Assembly (NCBI GenBank): GCA_030690755.1
Contig: JAUYGA010000119.1
Location: 1 to 7,822, forward strand
DNA: 7,822 nt
Source of the DNA: Nanobdellota archaeon
Lineage (GTDB): Archaea; Nanobdellota; Nanobdellia; Woesearchaeales; JAUYGA01
Direction of reading: 5' to 3'
The translations under genes and the position numbers were made by a program. How positions within the stretch are numbered: the first letter of the stretch is position 1; every line of letters begins with the position of its first letter. The notes beneath the pieces are model-generated. The model was not told where the DNA came from, searched no databases, and was given only the letters and a program-made list of their open reading frames with translations. Of this stretch, positions 1-5,651 are shown piece after piece.

Positions 1-2
1 AA

Positions 3-623
3 ATCGACGATGAAATAAAGATAGGCCTGATACAAGAACTGCTGCTCAGGATGCTCATCAAAAAATCCGGCAATAAGCGCAAAATAAAAAACACAACAAA
101 TATGGACATCTACAATAACTTCATAAAGAATCTTCACATAACAATACCAAAAACAAAAGTTGATCCAATGCTTAAGGAATCTTTTGACAGGGTCAACGAA
201 AAATATTTTCTAGGATTTCTGGATATGCCAAACTTGGTTTGGGGCGGAGATAATCTACGAACACTCGGAACATACAACTACCAGACAGATACGCTCACAA
301 TAAGCAACATATTCAAGGATGAAAACCTGAGGGTTATTGATTATATAATGTATCACGAACTACTGCACAAAAAGCACAAGTTCAAGTCAATAAGCGGAAA
401 AAACTATGCCCATACCCATCAATTCAGGCAGCGCGAAAAAGAATTTGAAAATGCTGAAGACATGGAAAACCTCATAAAGCACATCATCAGAAGAAAAAGA
501 GCAATGATAAGTTTTGGTTTTGACCATACAAACAATGCAGAAGAAAAGGATATTAAAGAAAAAGATACTAAAAAGAAAACAGAAGGACAAAAAAAAGGAT
601 TCCTCGGATGGTTTGGTATTTAA
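3..623 (+). CDS. SprT-like zinc metalloprotein (5' partial)
   Basis: The reading frame is open from the left edge, so the start lies outside the window; the ATG at 51 is probably internal, since codons 3-50 read as ordinary protein (IDDEIKIGLIQELLLR). The zinc site is seen directly: H-E-L-L-H at bases 354-368, followed about 15 residues later by H-T-H-Q-F (411-425), the spacing and 'HxxxF' form expected of SprT/Spartan-like metalloproteins, where two His and a downstream His bind zinc and Glu is catalytic. The C-terminal 25 or so residues are a Lys/Glu-rich low-complexity tail ending GFLGWFGI. SprT relatives act in proteolysis, including of DNA-bound proteins, but the substrate here is unknown. 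The stop overlaps the convergent PspC gene's stop. The family call is good; the exact role is inferred. Confidence 0.82.
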   Translation: MDDEIKIGLIQELLLRMLIKKSGNKRKIKNTTNMDIYNNFIKNLHITIPKTKVDPMLKESFDRVNEKYFLGFLDMPNLVWGGDNLRTLGTYNYQTDTLTISNIFKDENLRVIDYIMYHELLHKKHKFKSISGKNYAHTHQFRQREKEFENAEDMENLIKHIIRRKRAMISFGFDHTNNAEEKDIKEKDTKKKTEGQKKGFLGWFGI

Positions 624-814
624 GGCTCTTCAGGAATAAGAATCCAAGCTAAAATATACGCAATAATGCCAAAACCCATAAAAAATATAGACAATATCCA
701 AACCAGCCTTACAATCGGCACATCAATGCCTAAATACTTGGCAAAACCGCTGCATACGCCTGCAATTATCCTGTCTTTTCTAGACCTATAGATTTTTCTT
801 ATTTTTTCTGACAT
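620..814 (-). CDS. PspC-domain small membrane protein
   Basis: This is a 64-residue protein that is essentially one PspC domain. The basic N-terminus carries the family signature around R-I-I-A-G-V-C-S-G-F-A-K-Y-L-G-I-D (residues 15-31). A hydrophobic segment of about 25 residues (36-60, rich in I, L, F, W) should be a membrane helix, and the protein ends I-P-E-E-P. In bacteria PspC senses membrane stress with the phage-shock proteins; stand-alone archaeal copies have no settled role, so only membrane location and family are claimed. Its TAA at 620-622 shares the TTAA palindrome with the protease TAA at 621-623. There is no Shine-Dalgarno sequence before the ATG, and a TATA-like box sits about 28 bases upstream, so the mRNA is probably leaderless. 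Confidence 0.85.
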   Translation of the reverse strand: MSEKIRKIYRSRKDRIIAGVCSGFAKYLGIDVPIVRLVWILSIFFMGFGIIAYILAWILIPEEP

Positions 815-837
815 AATAAGATAACATTCATACTCAG

Positions 838-847
838 ATATAAATAA
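838..847 (-). promoter_or_regulatory. TATA box for the PspC gene, possibly bidirectional
   Basis: On the minus strand the box reads TTATTTATAT, centred about 28 bases ahead of the ATG at 814. Archaeal start sites lie about 25-27 bases from the TATA centre, which puts the transcript start at or next to the ATG. On the plus strand the same bases read ATATAAATAA, also an acceptable TATA box. Fired rightward, it would start a transcript near 868, at the left end of the first structured element (865). Bidirectional use is inferred. Confidence 0.5.
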
Positions 848-860
848 GTTTCGAGTGCGA

Positions 861-1128
861 CTGCTCTGTCCAGAATCTCACTTTTGTTCGGGTTATCAGC
901 TTAGGGTTGCACCCTAAAGTTGCTCAGAGACATTGTCTCTGGCATCGCGTTTGTGGCGTAGCGAGTCTCGTTTCACTCGACAAGTGCCAACTCAGCGATA
1001 CCCGCGTTAGTGAGGGATGTTGCTTCGCAAATCCCTCTCCACTAAACGAAGCAACCCCTTGACCTCTTTTAATTTTTTCTTGTTAAAGAGTTTTGCCTGA
1101 TACTGCTAACCTGCACTCTGGACAGAAC
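861..1128. repeat. Structured inverted-repeat element, copy 1 (candidate ncRNA or MITE-like)
   Basis: This is non-coding and visibly richer in G+C than its surroundings. A perfect 10-base inverted repeat closes it: TCTGTCCAGA at 865-874 and its complement at 1117-1126. GGTTATCAG (891-899) pairs with CTGCTAACC (1103-1111) with one mismatch. Inside are consecutive hairpins: 901-907/911-917 (TTAGGGT, loop TGC), 925-932/934-941 (CAGAGACA), 962-966/975-979, and a long one with arms 1007-1018 and 1031-1045 (12 pairs, CTC bulge) capped by TTGC-TTC-GCAA. A last hairpin is 1064-1072/1083-1090. It shares its 5' motif (874-892) and most of its 3' 75 bases with copy 2. I see no coding potential, tRNA, SRP or RNase P signature. 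It could be a transcribed RNA or a palindromic mobile repeat. Confidence 0.6.
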
Positions 1129-1141
1129 CTATAACTCTGCC

Positions 1142-1305
1142 GGCTCTGTAGAAAATCTCACTTCGTTCGGGCAGCATCGGCAAAACTCTCGCTTACATAA
1201 GCGATAGAACGCTGAGGCCCCGTAAGGGACAACCCCCTCAGCTTCTTTAATGTTTTTGTTGAAGGAGTTTTGCACATTGATGCTGCCTACATTTTCTTCA
1301 GAGCC
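1142..1305. repeat. Structured inverted-repeat element, copy 2 (candidate ncRNA or MITE-like)
   Basis: This copy is the more regular of the two. The stems nest: 1142-1156 with 1291-1305 (15 pairs, one mismatch), 1170-1178 with 1279-1287 (GGCAGCATC, perfect) and 1180-1188 with 1265-1273 (GCAAAACTC, perfect). They enclose three hairpins: 1189-1195/1198-1204 (TCGCTTA), 1211-1217/1236-1242 (GCTGAGG, with an inner CCC-GTAA-GGG tetraloop hairpin), and 1242-1250/1259-1267 (two G-U pairs). The overall fold is cloverleaf-like on a long, interrupted basal stem. An unpaired 5' motif CTCACTT(C)GTTCGGG between the first two stems is also found in copy 1. A 39-codon minus-strand reading frame crosses it but looks incidental. 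Whether it acts as RNA or DNA cannot be told here. Confidence 0.62.
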
Positions 1306-1312
1306 TGAGATG

Positions 1313-1330
1313 CCAAAAGCTTTATAAATA
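1313..1330 (+). promoter_or_regulatory. BRE/TATA promoter of the aIF5A operon
   Basis: CTTTATAAATA (1320-1330) is a strong archaeal TATA box, preceded by a purine-rich CCAAAAG (1313-1319) where TFB would bind. The predicted transcript start is near 1350, giving a leader of nearly 60 bases to the ATG at 1408. The promoter lies just downstream of structured element copy 2, so that element should not be part of this mRNA. Confidence 0.65.
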
Positions 1331-1397
1331 AAATGCTTATCCAGATGATAACAACAATAAAAAAACTATAAAAAATTAATAAAAAGGGTTTAAAGAG

Positions 1398-1404
1398 AGG
1401 AGAT
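1398..1404 (+). promoter_or_regulatory. Shine-Dalgarno site of aIF5A
   Basis: AGGAGAT is complementary to the archaeal 16S 3' end. Its GGAG core ends five bases before the ATG at 1408 and fixes that start. Confidence 0.65.
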
Positions 1405-1407
1405 AAC

Positions 1408-1818
1408 ATGGCAATTAAACATGAAGCAGCAACTTCTATGAAGAAAGGAAGTTACATACTCATAGATGCAACAGCATGCAAAGTATCTGATGTTCAGATT
1501 TCAAGGCCTGGAAAGCACGGGCACGCAAAAGTAAGAATCCAGGCAGTAGGCTTAATCGACGGAAAAAAGAGAGATGTTGTCATGCCAGGACACGAAGTTG
1601 AAGTCCCGATAATCGAAAAAAGAAACGCCCAGATATTATCAATGGAAGGAACAAAAGCAAATGTCATGGATACAGAAACATTCGAAACTTTCGATTTAGA
1701 AATCCCTGAAGATCTTCAAGGAACAGTAACAGACGGCGCAATAATACTATATTGGGATATTTTAGGACAAAAAGTCATGAAACAAATCAAAAGCGCAGGC
1801 GATGCAGGCGACGAATAA
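1408..1818 (+). CDS. Translation factor aIF5A
   Basis: This 136-residue protein is of normal length for archaeal IF5A. The first half is the SH3/KOW-like domain containing the hypusine loop R-P-G-K-H-G-H-A-K (residues 33-41). Lys36 is the residue converted to deoxyhypusine/hypusine by deoxyhypusine synthase. The second half (about 71-128) is the OB-fold domain, followed by a short acidic tail. The family binds the ribosomal E site and helps peptide bond formation at stalling sequences such as polyproline, in the cytoplasm. It is the first gene of a rightward cluster with L40e, a site-2 protease and a HAD hydrolase, and it has its own strong promoter and ribosome-binding site. No deoxyhypusine synthase gene is in the window. 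The identification is secure. Confidence 0.96.
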   Translation: MAIKHEAATSMKKGSYILIDATACKVSDVQISRPGKHGHAKVRIQAVGLIDGKKRDVVMPGHEVEVPIIEKRNAQILSMEGTKANVMDTETFETFDLEIPEDLQGTVTDGAIILYWDILGQKVMKQIKSAGDAGDE

Positions 1819-1866
1819 ACAATCGCATTAAAAAAATAAAAATTTATCAATTATTAAAGGTGAAAA

Positions 1867-2028
1867 ATGGTTAAATTCCCAGAAGCTGATGCAAGACTCA
1901 TGAAAAATATTTTCGTTTGCAGGAACTGCAAAAGAAAAATCAGAGCTCCTAATATGAAAGTCATAGCTGGAAAAGTAAAGTGCAGAAAATGCAATGGAAA
2001 AGTTCTAAGACCAGTTAGGAAGAAATAA
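1867..2028 (+). CDS. rpl40e: Large-subunit ribosomal protein L40e (eL40)
   Basis: This is a 53-codon gene: M-V-K-F-P-E-A-D-A-R at the start and ending R-P-V-R-K-K. Four cysteines in two pairs (C18-x2-C21 and C39-x2-C42) make the single zinc ribbon typical of L40e. About a third of the residues are Lys or Arg, as expected for an rRNA-binding protein. Length matches archaeal L40e, which, unlike the eukaryotic form, is not fused to ubiquitin. AGGTG at 1858-1862 sits four bases before the ATG as ribosome-binding site. It lies 48 bases after aIF5A and 34 bases before the site-2 protease, so the three are probably co-transcribed. The identification rests on the N-terminal motif, the cysteine spacing and the size. 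Confidence 0.93.
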   Translation: MVKFPEADARLMKNIFVCRNCKRKIRAPNMKVIAGKVKCRKCNGKVLRPVRKK

Positions 2029-2062
2029 AGTTTAGTTCAAAAAAAGGTGAATTGAGGCAATA

Positions 2063-3268
2063 ATGGATTATGCAGCGCTAGACCTACAGACGATTGCAGC
2101 AATCATATTCATCCTCATAATGTCCTTATTCTTGTTCCTTAAAAGAAAAGAGCTTGCTCTAGAAAAGATAATATTTCCTATTTTCTACATAATCATGTAC
2201 AGAACAAAGATAGGCATTGCATTCATGGACAGGATGGCAAAAAAATACAAGAATGTAATACAAATTATTGCTTACATAGGAATCATAGTAGGATTCATCG
2301 GAATGGGCGTAATAGTATTCTTCCTTGTTAAAAACCTGATCCAACTATTCTTAATACCAACAGCAAAACCTGCCATAGGTCTTGTCTTACCATTTAAAGT
2401 CAAAGGAACATTCTTTGTACCGTTCTTCTATTGGCTCATATGCATATTCATAATAGCATTAGTTCACGAGTTCTCGCACGGAGTTGTCGCAAGAACATAT
2501 GGAATAAAAGTAAAATCATCAGGCCTGGCATTCATGGCAATACTTCTGCCTATAATACCTGCAGCATTTGTAGAACCTGACGAAAAAAAGCTTGCTAAAA
2601 GGCCGAAAAAAGAGCAATTGGCAGTATTTGCAGCAGGCCCATTCTCAAACATACTTCTGGCAGGACTTGTTGTTTTAATCTCATGGGCAGTATTCACGCC
2701 TGTAATGAATAACATGATAGAAAACAATGGAATAATCGTAGCCGGCCTGATAACAGGCGAGACAAAATATCCTGCTGAACTTGCTGGAATAAAACCTGGA
2801 GAAGCAATAATTTCTGTTGACGGCCAAGAGATAAAGACAGGAGAGAATTTTATTAAAATCCTAAATAATAAAAAGCCCGGAGAAAATATTATCATCATAA
2901 CAAATGTAACAACATACAATCTGGTTCTAGCATCAAATCCAAGTGATGCAGCTAAACCTTACCTTGGCGTTTATATCGCTGAAAACACTAAAATAAAACC
3001 ATCATTTGAACAAAGATACTCAAAATATGCTGCGCCGATAATAACCTGGCTGTATGGATTATTATATTGGTTGTTTGCCTTAAGCTTAGGAATAGGCTTG
3101 TTTAATCTTGCGCCTCTTGGTCCAGTAGATGGTGGAAGAATGCTGCAAAGCACCCTTGAAAAAATATTCAAAGAAAACAAGAAAAAGGCATACACTTATT
3201 GGAAATGGATATCCTTAGTGTTCTTAGCACTAGTTCTTGCAAATCTTGCTTTTGCGTTTATTAGATAA
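2063..3268 (+). CDS. Membrane site-2 protease (M50-type) with PDZ domain
   Basis: This 401-residue polytopic membrane zinc protease cuts transmembrane segments (regulated intramembrane proteolysis). The zinc motif H135-E-F-S-H139 lies in a hydrophobic helix. The second active-site motif is N348-L-A-P-L-G-P-V-D356-G-G, with Asp356 the third zinc ligand. A family-typical A-G-P-x-S-N stretch is at 191-196. Hydrophobic helices lie near 8-26, 35-48, 67-97, 116-140, 153-172, 187-214, 325-355 and 382-400. A single PDZ-like domain (about 224-310, with A-G-I-K-P-G-E-x-I and V-D-G) is inserted between the catalytic halves and probably gates substrate. Natural substrates are unknown; anti-sigma factors are not expected in archaea. 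GAGG at 2054-2057 supports the start. It is third in the aIF5A operon. Confidence 0.93.
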   Translation: MDYAALDLQTIAAIIFILIMSLFLFLKRKELALEKIIFPIFYIIMYRTKIGIAFMDRMAKKYKNVIQIIAYIGIIVGFIGMGVIVFFLVKNLIQLFLIPTAKPAIGLVLPFKVKGTFFVPFFYWLICIFIIALVHEFSHGVVARTYGIKVKSSGLAFMAILLPIIPAAFVEPDEKKLAKRPKKEQLAVFAAGPFSNILLAGLVVLISWAVFTPVMNNMIENNGIIVAGLITGETKYPAELAGIKPGEAIISVDGQEIKTGENFIKILNNKKPGENIIIITNVTTYNLVLASNPSDAAKPYLGVYIAENTKIKPSFEQRYSKYAAPIITWLYGLLYWLFALSLGIGLFNLAPLGPVDGGRMLQSTLEKIFKENKKKAYTYWKWISLVFLALVLANLAFAFIR

Positions 3269-3272
3269 AAAA

Positions 3273-3923
3273 ATGATTAAAGCAATTATCTTCGATATGG
3301 ACGGCGTTCTAGTAGATTCAACAAAATACATCTGGCAATCTTTTAATGAACTTGTCAAAAAGGATGGACTGCACTTTGATAAAAATTACATAAAGCATCA
3401 TCTCGGAAGATCGCTCAGGGATAAGCTGCTGCTTTGGGAAAAAGAGTTTGGAATAAAATATGATCTTGATAATTTCAGGAAAAAATCCTGGCAAAGACAA
3501 AAAAGCCTGATGCAAAACATTTCTCCGGACAAAGAACTGGTCAAACTGCTCAAGCAAGCTAAAAAAGCAGGCATAACTATGGCAGTTGCGACATCAAGCA
3601 ACAAGCAAAGAACAATATATCTCCTGTCAAAATTAAAGATTCGTAAATATTTTGATGTCATTATTACTTCAGAAGATGTATCAAACCACAAACCAAATCC
3701 CTATGTTTTTATAGAAGCTGCAAGAAAACTTAAAATGGAACCAAGAAACTGCATTGTTTTCGAGGACGCAATAAATGGAGTACAAGCAGCAAAAAACGCA
3801 AACATGAAAGTTATCGCGCTTGCGACAGAATACTGCCCAAGAAAAGACCTGAAAAAAGCAAAGCCTGACAAAATAATAAATAAATTCTCTGAACTGAATA
3901 TTGAAAAACTGATAAAGATTTGA
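3273..3923 (+). CDS. HAD-superfamily hydrolase (beta-phosphoglucomutase/phosphatase-like)
   Basis: This 216-residue cytoplasmic HAD enzyme has all four motifs: I, D8-M-D10-G-V-L-V-D-S (nucleophile Asp8, acid/base Asp10); II, T107-S-S-N; III, K140 in N-H-K-P-N-P; and IV, E164-D165 in V-F-E-D-A-x-N-G-V. The helical cap between motifs I and II (about residues 18-85) puts it in subfamily IA with phosphoglycolate phosphatases, 2-deoxyglucose-6-phosphatase and beta-phosphoglucomutases. The actual phosphate substrate cannot be read from the sequence. The ATG at 3273 was chosen because the canonical strand beta-1 begins immediately after it; an in-frame ATG at 3237 would overlap the protease by 32 bases. 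It starts four bases after the protease stop with no ribosome-binding site, so translational coupling is likely. Confidence 0.9.
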   Translation: MIKAIIFDMDGVLVDSTKYIWQSFNELVKKDGLHFDKNYIKHHLGRSLRDKLLLWEKEFGIKYDLDNFRKKSWQRQKSLMQNISPDKELVKLLKQAKKAGITMAVATSSNKQRTIYLLSKLKIRKYFDVIITSEDVSNHKPNPYVFIEAARKLKMEPRNCIVFEDAINGVQAAKNANMKVIALATEYCPRKDLKKAKPDKIINKFSELNIEKLIKI

Positions 3924-3931
3924 CAACAGAA

Positions 3932-4180
3932 TCATTTATAGATATTCTTCCTGTGACCTAACTCAATAACAAAGATGATGAGCTTATCTTCCTTTATACC
4001 CATTATAACCCTGTAATCACCAACTCTAAGCCTGAAATATTCACAGCCGACAAGCCTGTTCACATGCGCTTGCGGACGTATCCTGCATCTTTCAAGACAG
4101 TTAAGTATTCTTTGCTGAGTTTCTTTATCCAGTTTCTTAAGCTGTTTTACCGCAATCTCTGAATAGTTTAGAGAATACAT
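3932..4180 (-). CDS. RelE/ParE-family toxin
   Basis: This is an 82-residue toxin of the RelE/ParE fold. It opens M-Y-S-L-N-Y-S-E-I-A and continues with a helical K-Q-L-K-K-L-D segment. The conserved core F-R-L-R-V-G-D-Y-R-V-I (about residues 48-58) and the C-terminal E-L-G-H-R-K-N-I-Y carry the basic residues that RelE enzymes use to cut mRNA on the ribosome. Nuclease activity rather than ParE-like gyrase poisoning is inferred from these residues and not certain. The ATG at 4180 overlaps the antitoxin stop in a TGATG junction; a GTG one codon upstream (4183) is the alternative start. Only eight bases separate its stop from that of the convergent HAD gene. It should be translationally coupled to the antitoxin. 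Confidence 0.87.
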   Translation of the reverse strand: MYSLNYSEIAVKQLKKLDKETQQRILNCLERCRIRPQAHVNRLVGCEYFRLRVGDYRVIMGIKEDKLIIFVIELGHRKNIYK

Positions 4181-4398
4181 CACAAACCGAGCTCCTTCTT
4201 GACCTGCTCATGAGTGTAAAATTTGCCTTTTGCAATCTGTTTTTGCGCTTCAGCAATATTTCGTTTAGTCTCCTCTGAAAGCTCCATATGATCCTCTACC
4301 AAATCCCAGATGATGTCCTCATAGCTTTCCTTTTCAGACAGCTTCATAGTCTTTAATCTGTCCATCAGTTGATTGCTTATCTGTATTGTTGTTGCCAT
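4180..4398 (-). CDS. Antitoxin partner of the RelE-type toxin
   Basis: This 72-residue protein begins M-A-T-T-I-Q-I-S, a beta strand plus helix expected of a ribbon-helix-helix or related DNA-binding N-terminus (residues 1-40). It ends with a charged segment, A-K-G-K-F-Y-T-H-E-Q-V-K-K-E-L-G-L, of the kind antitoxins wrap around RelE toxins. It precedes and overlaps the toxin gene in the usual antitoxin-first order, so it should neutralise the toxin and repress the operon. ATGs at 4419 and 4404 are also in frame. 4398 was chosen because the family-like M-A-T-T-I-Q-I-S begins there and because a TATA box 28 bases upstream would place the transcript start at that codon. The pairing is well supported; the exact antitoxin family is not. 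Confidence 0.8.
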   Translation of the reverse strand: MATTIQISNQLMDRLKTMKLSEKESYEDIIWDLVEDHMELSEETKRNIAEAQKQIAKGKFYTHEQVKKELGL

Positions 4399-4420
4399 AG
4401 CCATTATATAATTGGCCATA

Positions 4421-4430
4421 GTATATAAAA
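4421..4430 (-). promoter_or_regulatory. TATA box of the toxin-antitoxin operon
   Basis: The minus strand reads TTTTATATAC, centred about 28 bases before the ATG at 4398, which implies a leaderless antitoxin mRNA. A second AT box (GATATATAG, 4433-4441) lies just upstream. No Shine-Dalgarno sequence precedes any of the three possible ATGs. The site separates this unit from the receiver gene ending at 4473. Confidence 0.5.
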
Positions 4431-4472
4431 CTTTCTATATATCTACAAGCAATACAAACCAGTTAATTCAAA

Positions 4473-4901
4473 TTAGCTGCCATAATGCCCTATCAAAACA
4501 TCAATTAAATCTCCAAACTTGTGACCTTGACCTGTTCCTGCAAGATAATCTATTTTACCTTGAGTTTTTTCTTGAATTTCTTCATGATTGTCTGATGACG
4601 TGCACAAAATAATAAGAGGTCTTGGATTTAATTTACTGATTGCGTCGATAACATCATAACCCTGCTTTCCTGTACCATCACCAGTATAATCTAAATCTGT
4701 AACAATAACATCATATCTTGAGCCTTTTTCAATAACTCTTTGCGGATTTGTTTCATAAGCTATGTTAATTTCATAACCACTCAATTCTCTTTTTAATTTC
4801 TGAGCATAATCCTCCTTGAAAATTATCATAGTTACAGGTTCCAAAAAGCCATCATCCCCTATCAGTATTTCAAGTTTTTTCGGGGCTTTTATTTCTTGCA
4901 T
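4473..4901 (-). CDS. Stand-alone receiver-like (CheY-type) protein, atypical
   Basis: This 142-residue single-domain protein has the receiver fold pattern. Strand 1 (I-L-I-G-D16-D17) gives the acidic Mg pocket. Strand 3 (V-I-V-T-D69-L-D) supplies the probable phospho-acceptor Asp69. Strand 4 ends I-L-C-T101-S-S with the switch Thr/Ser. Strand 5 reads I-D-Y-L-A-G-T-G where family members have D-Y-L-x-K-P. The near-invariant lysine is therefore absent, although K128 lies nearby, so signalling may not follow normal phosphorylation. There is no output domain, and no histidine kinase is in the window. A strong GAGGTG ribosome-binding site fixes the start. It is the last gene of the leftward cluster, 35 bases after the unknown gene at 4937-5590. 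The fold call is good; the function is unknown. Confidence 0.72.
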   Translation of the reverse strand: MQEIKAPKKLEILIGDDGFLEPVTMIIFKEDYAQKLKRELSGYEINIAYETNPQRVIEKGSRYDVIVTDLDYTGDGTGKQGYDVIDAISKLNPRPLIILCTSSDNHEEIQEKTQGKIDYLAGTGQGHKFGDLIDVLIGHYGS

Positions 4902-4906
4902 TTTTC

Positions 4907-4912
4907 ACCTCA
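4907..4912 (-). promoter_or_regulatory. Shine-Dalgarno site of the receiver gene
   Basis: The minus strand reads GAGGTG, five bases before the ATG at 4901. It is the strongest match to the anti-SD sequence in the leftward cluster. Confidence 0.65.
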
Positions 4913-4936
4913 TTATTTAAATAAAAAAATAAAAAA

Positions 4937-5590
4937 TCATTTTAATTCAGGTTTGCTGAATTTTTGGTATCCCTTCTGAAAGTTGTAAGGTGTTTCCTGA
5001 TGAATGCCTATGCTGGCCAAAATTGTCGTGACATCATCTCTTTTGACTTCCTGACCTTGGGAATATTGGACTACATCAACACCTGATTTTTTGAGATCAA
5101 ATTTCAAACCATTGCTCCATTCGCTTAAACTAATACCTCCCTTAACCAAGTGAATGATTTCATTATCTGCATAAGGCGTTATAAATGACATATCTGCATT
5201 GCCTGAATTAGGTCCAACAACAACCATCTGTCCGCTTCCGCCAACACTCCCTCTCAAAACATTAATCATATCGTGTATGGCATAGGGGAATAACTTGATA
5301 TTTACCAAGTCAACTTTCATTCTGTTTTCTTTATCCTTGCTTGGTTCAAAATCATAGTTTAGGACAAATCCTCTCACACCATTTCCTCCACTAGTACCTA
5401 TACAAATATTCCCGACAACAGGTTCAACAAGCACGCTTGAAATTGTGTCATAAGATTTCCTAATCGAAGACCCGAAAGGTAAATGAATTTCTGCATAGCC
5501 CATTTTTGGAATTTCTATTTTTACCCCTTTGTTCTCATCAAACAATTCAATTGCTATCTCTTCCAAGTTTATTTTTTCGTCATATATCAT
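4937..5590 (-). CDS. Unrecognised protein, 217 residues (orphan gene B)
   Basis: I do not recognise a family. It looks soluble: no signal peptide or membrane helix. Features are an acidic, helical N-terminus (residues 1-25), a strand-rich middle, and two glycine-rich segments, G65-T-S-G-G-N-G71 and G114-S-V-G-G-S-G-Q-M-V-V-V-G-P (114-127). The last 20 or so residues are rich in aromatic and Lys residues. The glycine-rich turns are not a clean P-loop or Rossmann motif, so no activity is assigned. An ATG at 5641 is in frame, but 5590 is preferred. It has AGGTGGAG six bases upstream, and the codons between the two ATGs match the non-coding leader of the next gene upstream (ends 5652). It is co-oriented with that gene and with the receiver gene. 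Confidence 0.72.
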   Translation of the reverse strand: MIYDEKINLEEIAIELFDENKGVKIEIPKMGYAEIHLPFGSSIRKSYDTISSVLVEPVVGNICIGTSGGNGVRGFVLNYDFEPSKDKENRMKVDLVNIKLFPYAIHDMINVLRGSVGGSGQMVVVGPNSGNADMSFITPYADNEIIHLVKGGISLSEWSNGLKFDLKKSGVDVVQYSQGQEVKRDDVTTILASIGIHQETPYNFQKGYQKFSKPELK

Positions 5591-5637
5591 TTTTTTCTCC
5601 ACCTGTTTTTGGCCTAAGGGTTTTGGCCTTTTTTTTA
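5591..5637 (-). promoter_or_regulatory. Leader hairpin and ribosome-binding site of orphan gene B
   Basis: Read leftward, this is an A-tract, GGCC (5625-5628), a loop containing AAAACCCTTA, GGCC (5611-5614), AAAAACAGGTGGAG (ribosome-binding site 5597-5604), a six-A spacer, then ATG. The same order, loop letters and spacing precede orphan gene A at 6237-6280, so it is a repeated leader and probably a shared control site. Confidence 0.5.
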
Positions 5638-5651
5638 TCATTACAGCTAAA

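Noticed and set aside
1161..1280. 39-codon minus-strand reading frame through element copy 2 (begins M-C-K-T-P-S-T-K-T)
   Set aside because: The equivalent stretch of copy 1 stops early and the sequence is explained by paired stems, so coding is unlikely.
861..1305. tRNA, SRP RNA, RNase P RNA or C/D-box RNA
   Set aside because: No T-arm or anticodon pattern, no SRP or RNase P core motifs, and no proper C box/D box pair. The cloverleaf likeness is only topological.
861..1305. CRISPR array
   Set aside because: The two repeats are long, palindromic and dissimilar, with no regular short repeat-spacer alternation and no cas gene nearby.
2464..2919. 151-codon minus-strand frame inside the site-2 protease gene
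   Set aside because: It is the shadow of a gene with complete catalytic motifs; it has no ribosome-binding site and its composition is the reverse complement of membrane helices.
3237..3272. Longer start for the HAD hydrolase
   Set aside because: It would overlap the protease by 32 bases and add residues ahead of the canonical first strand.
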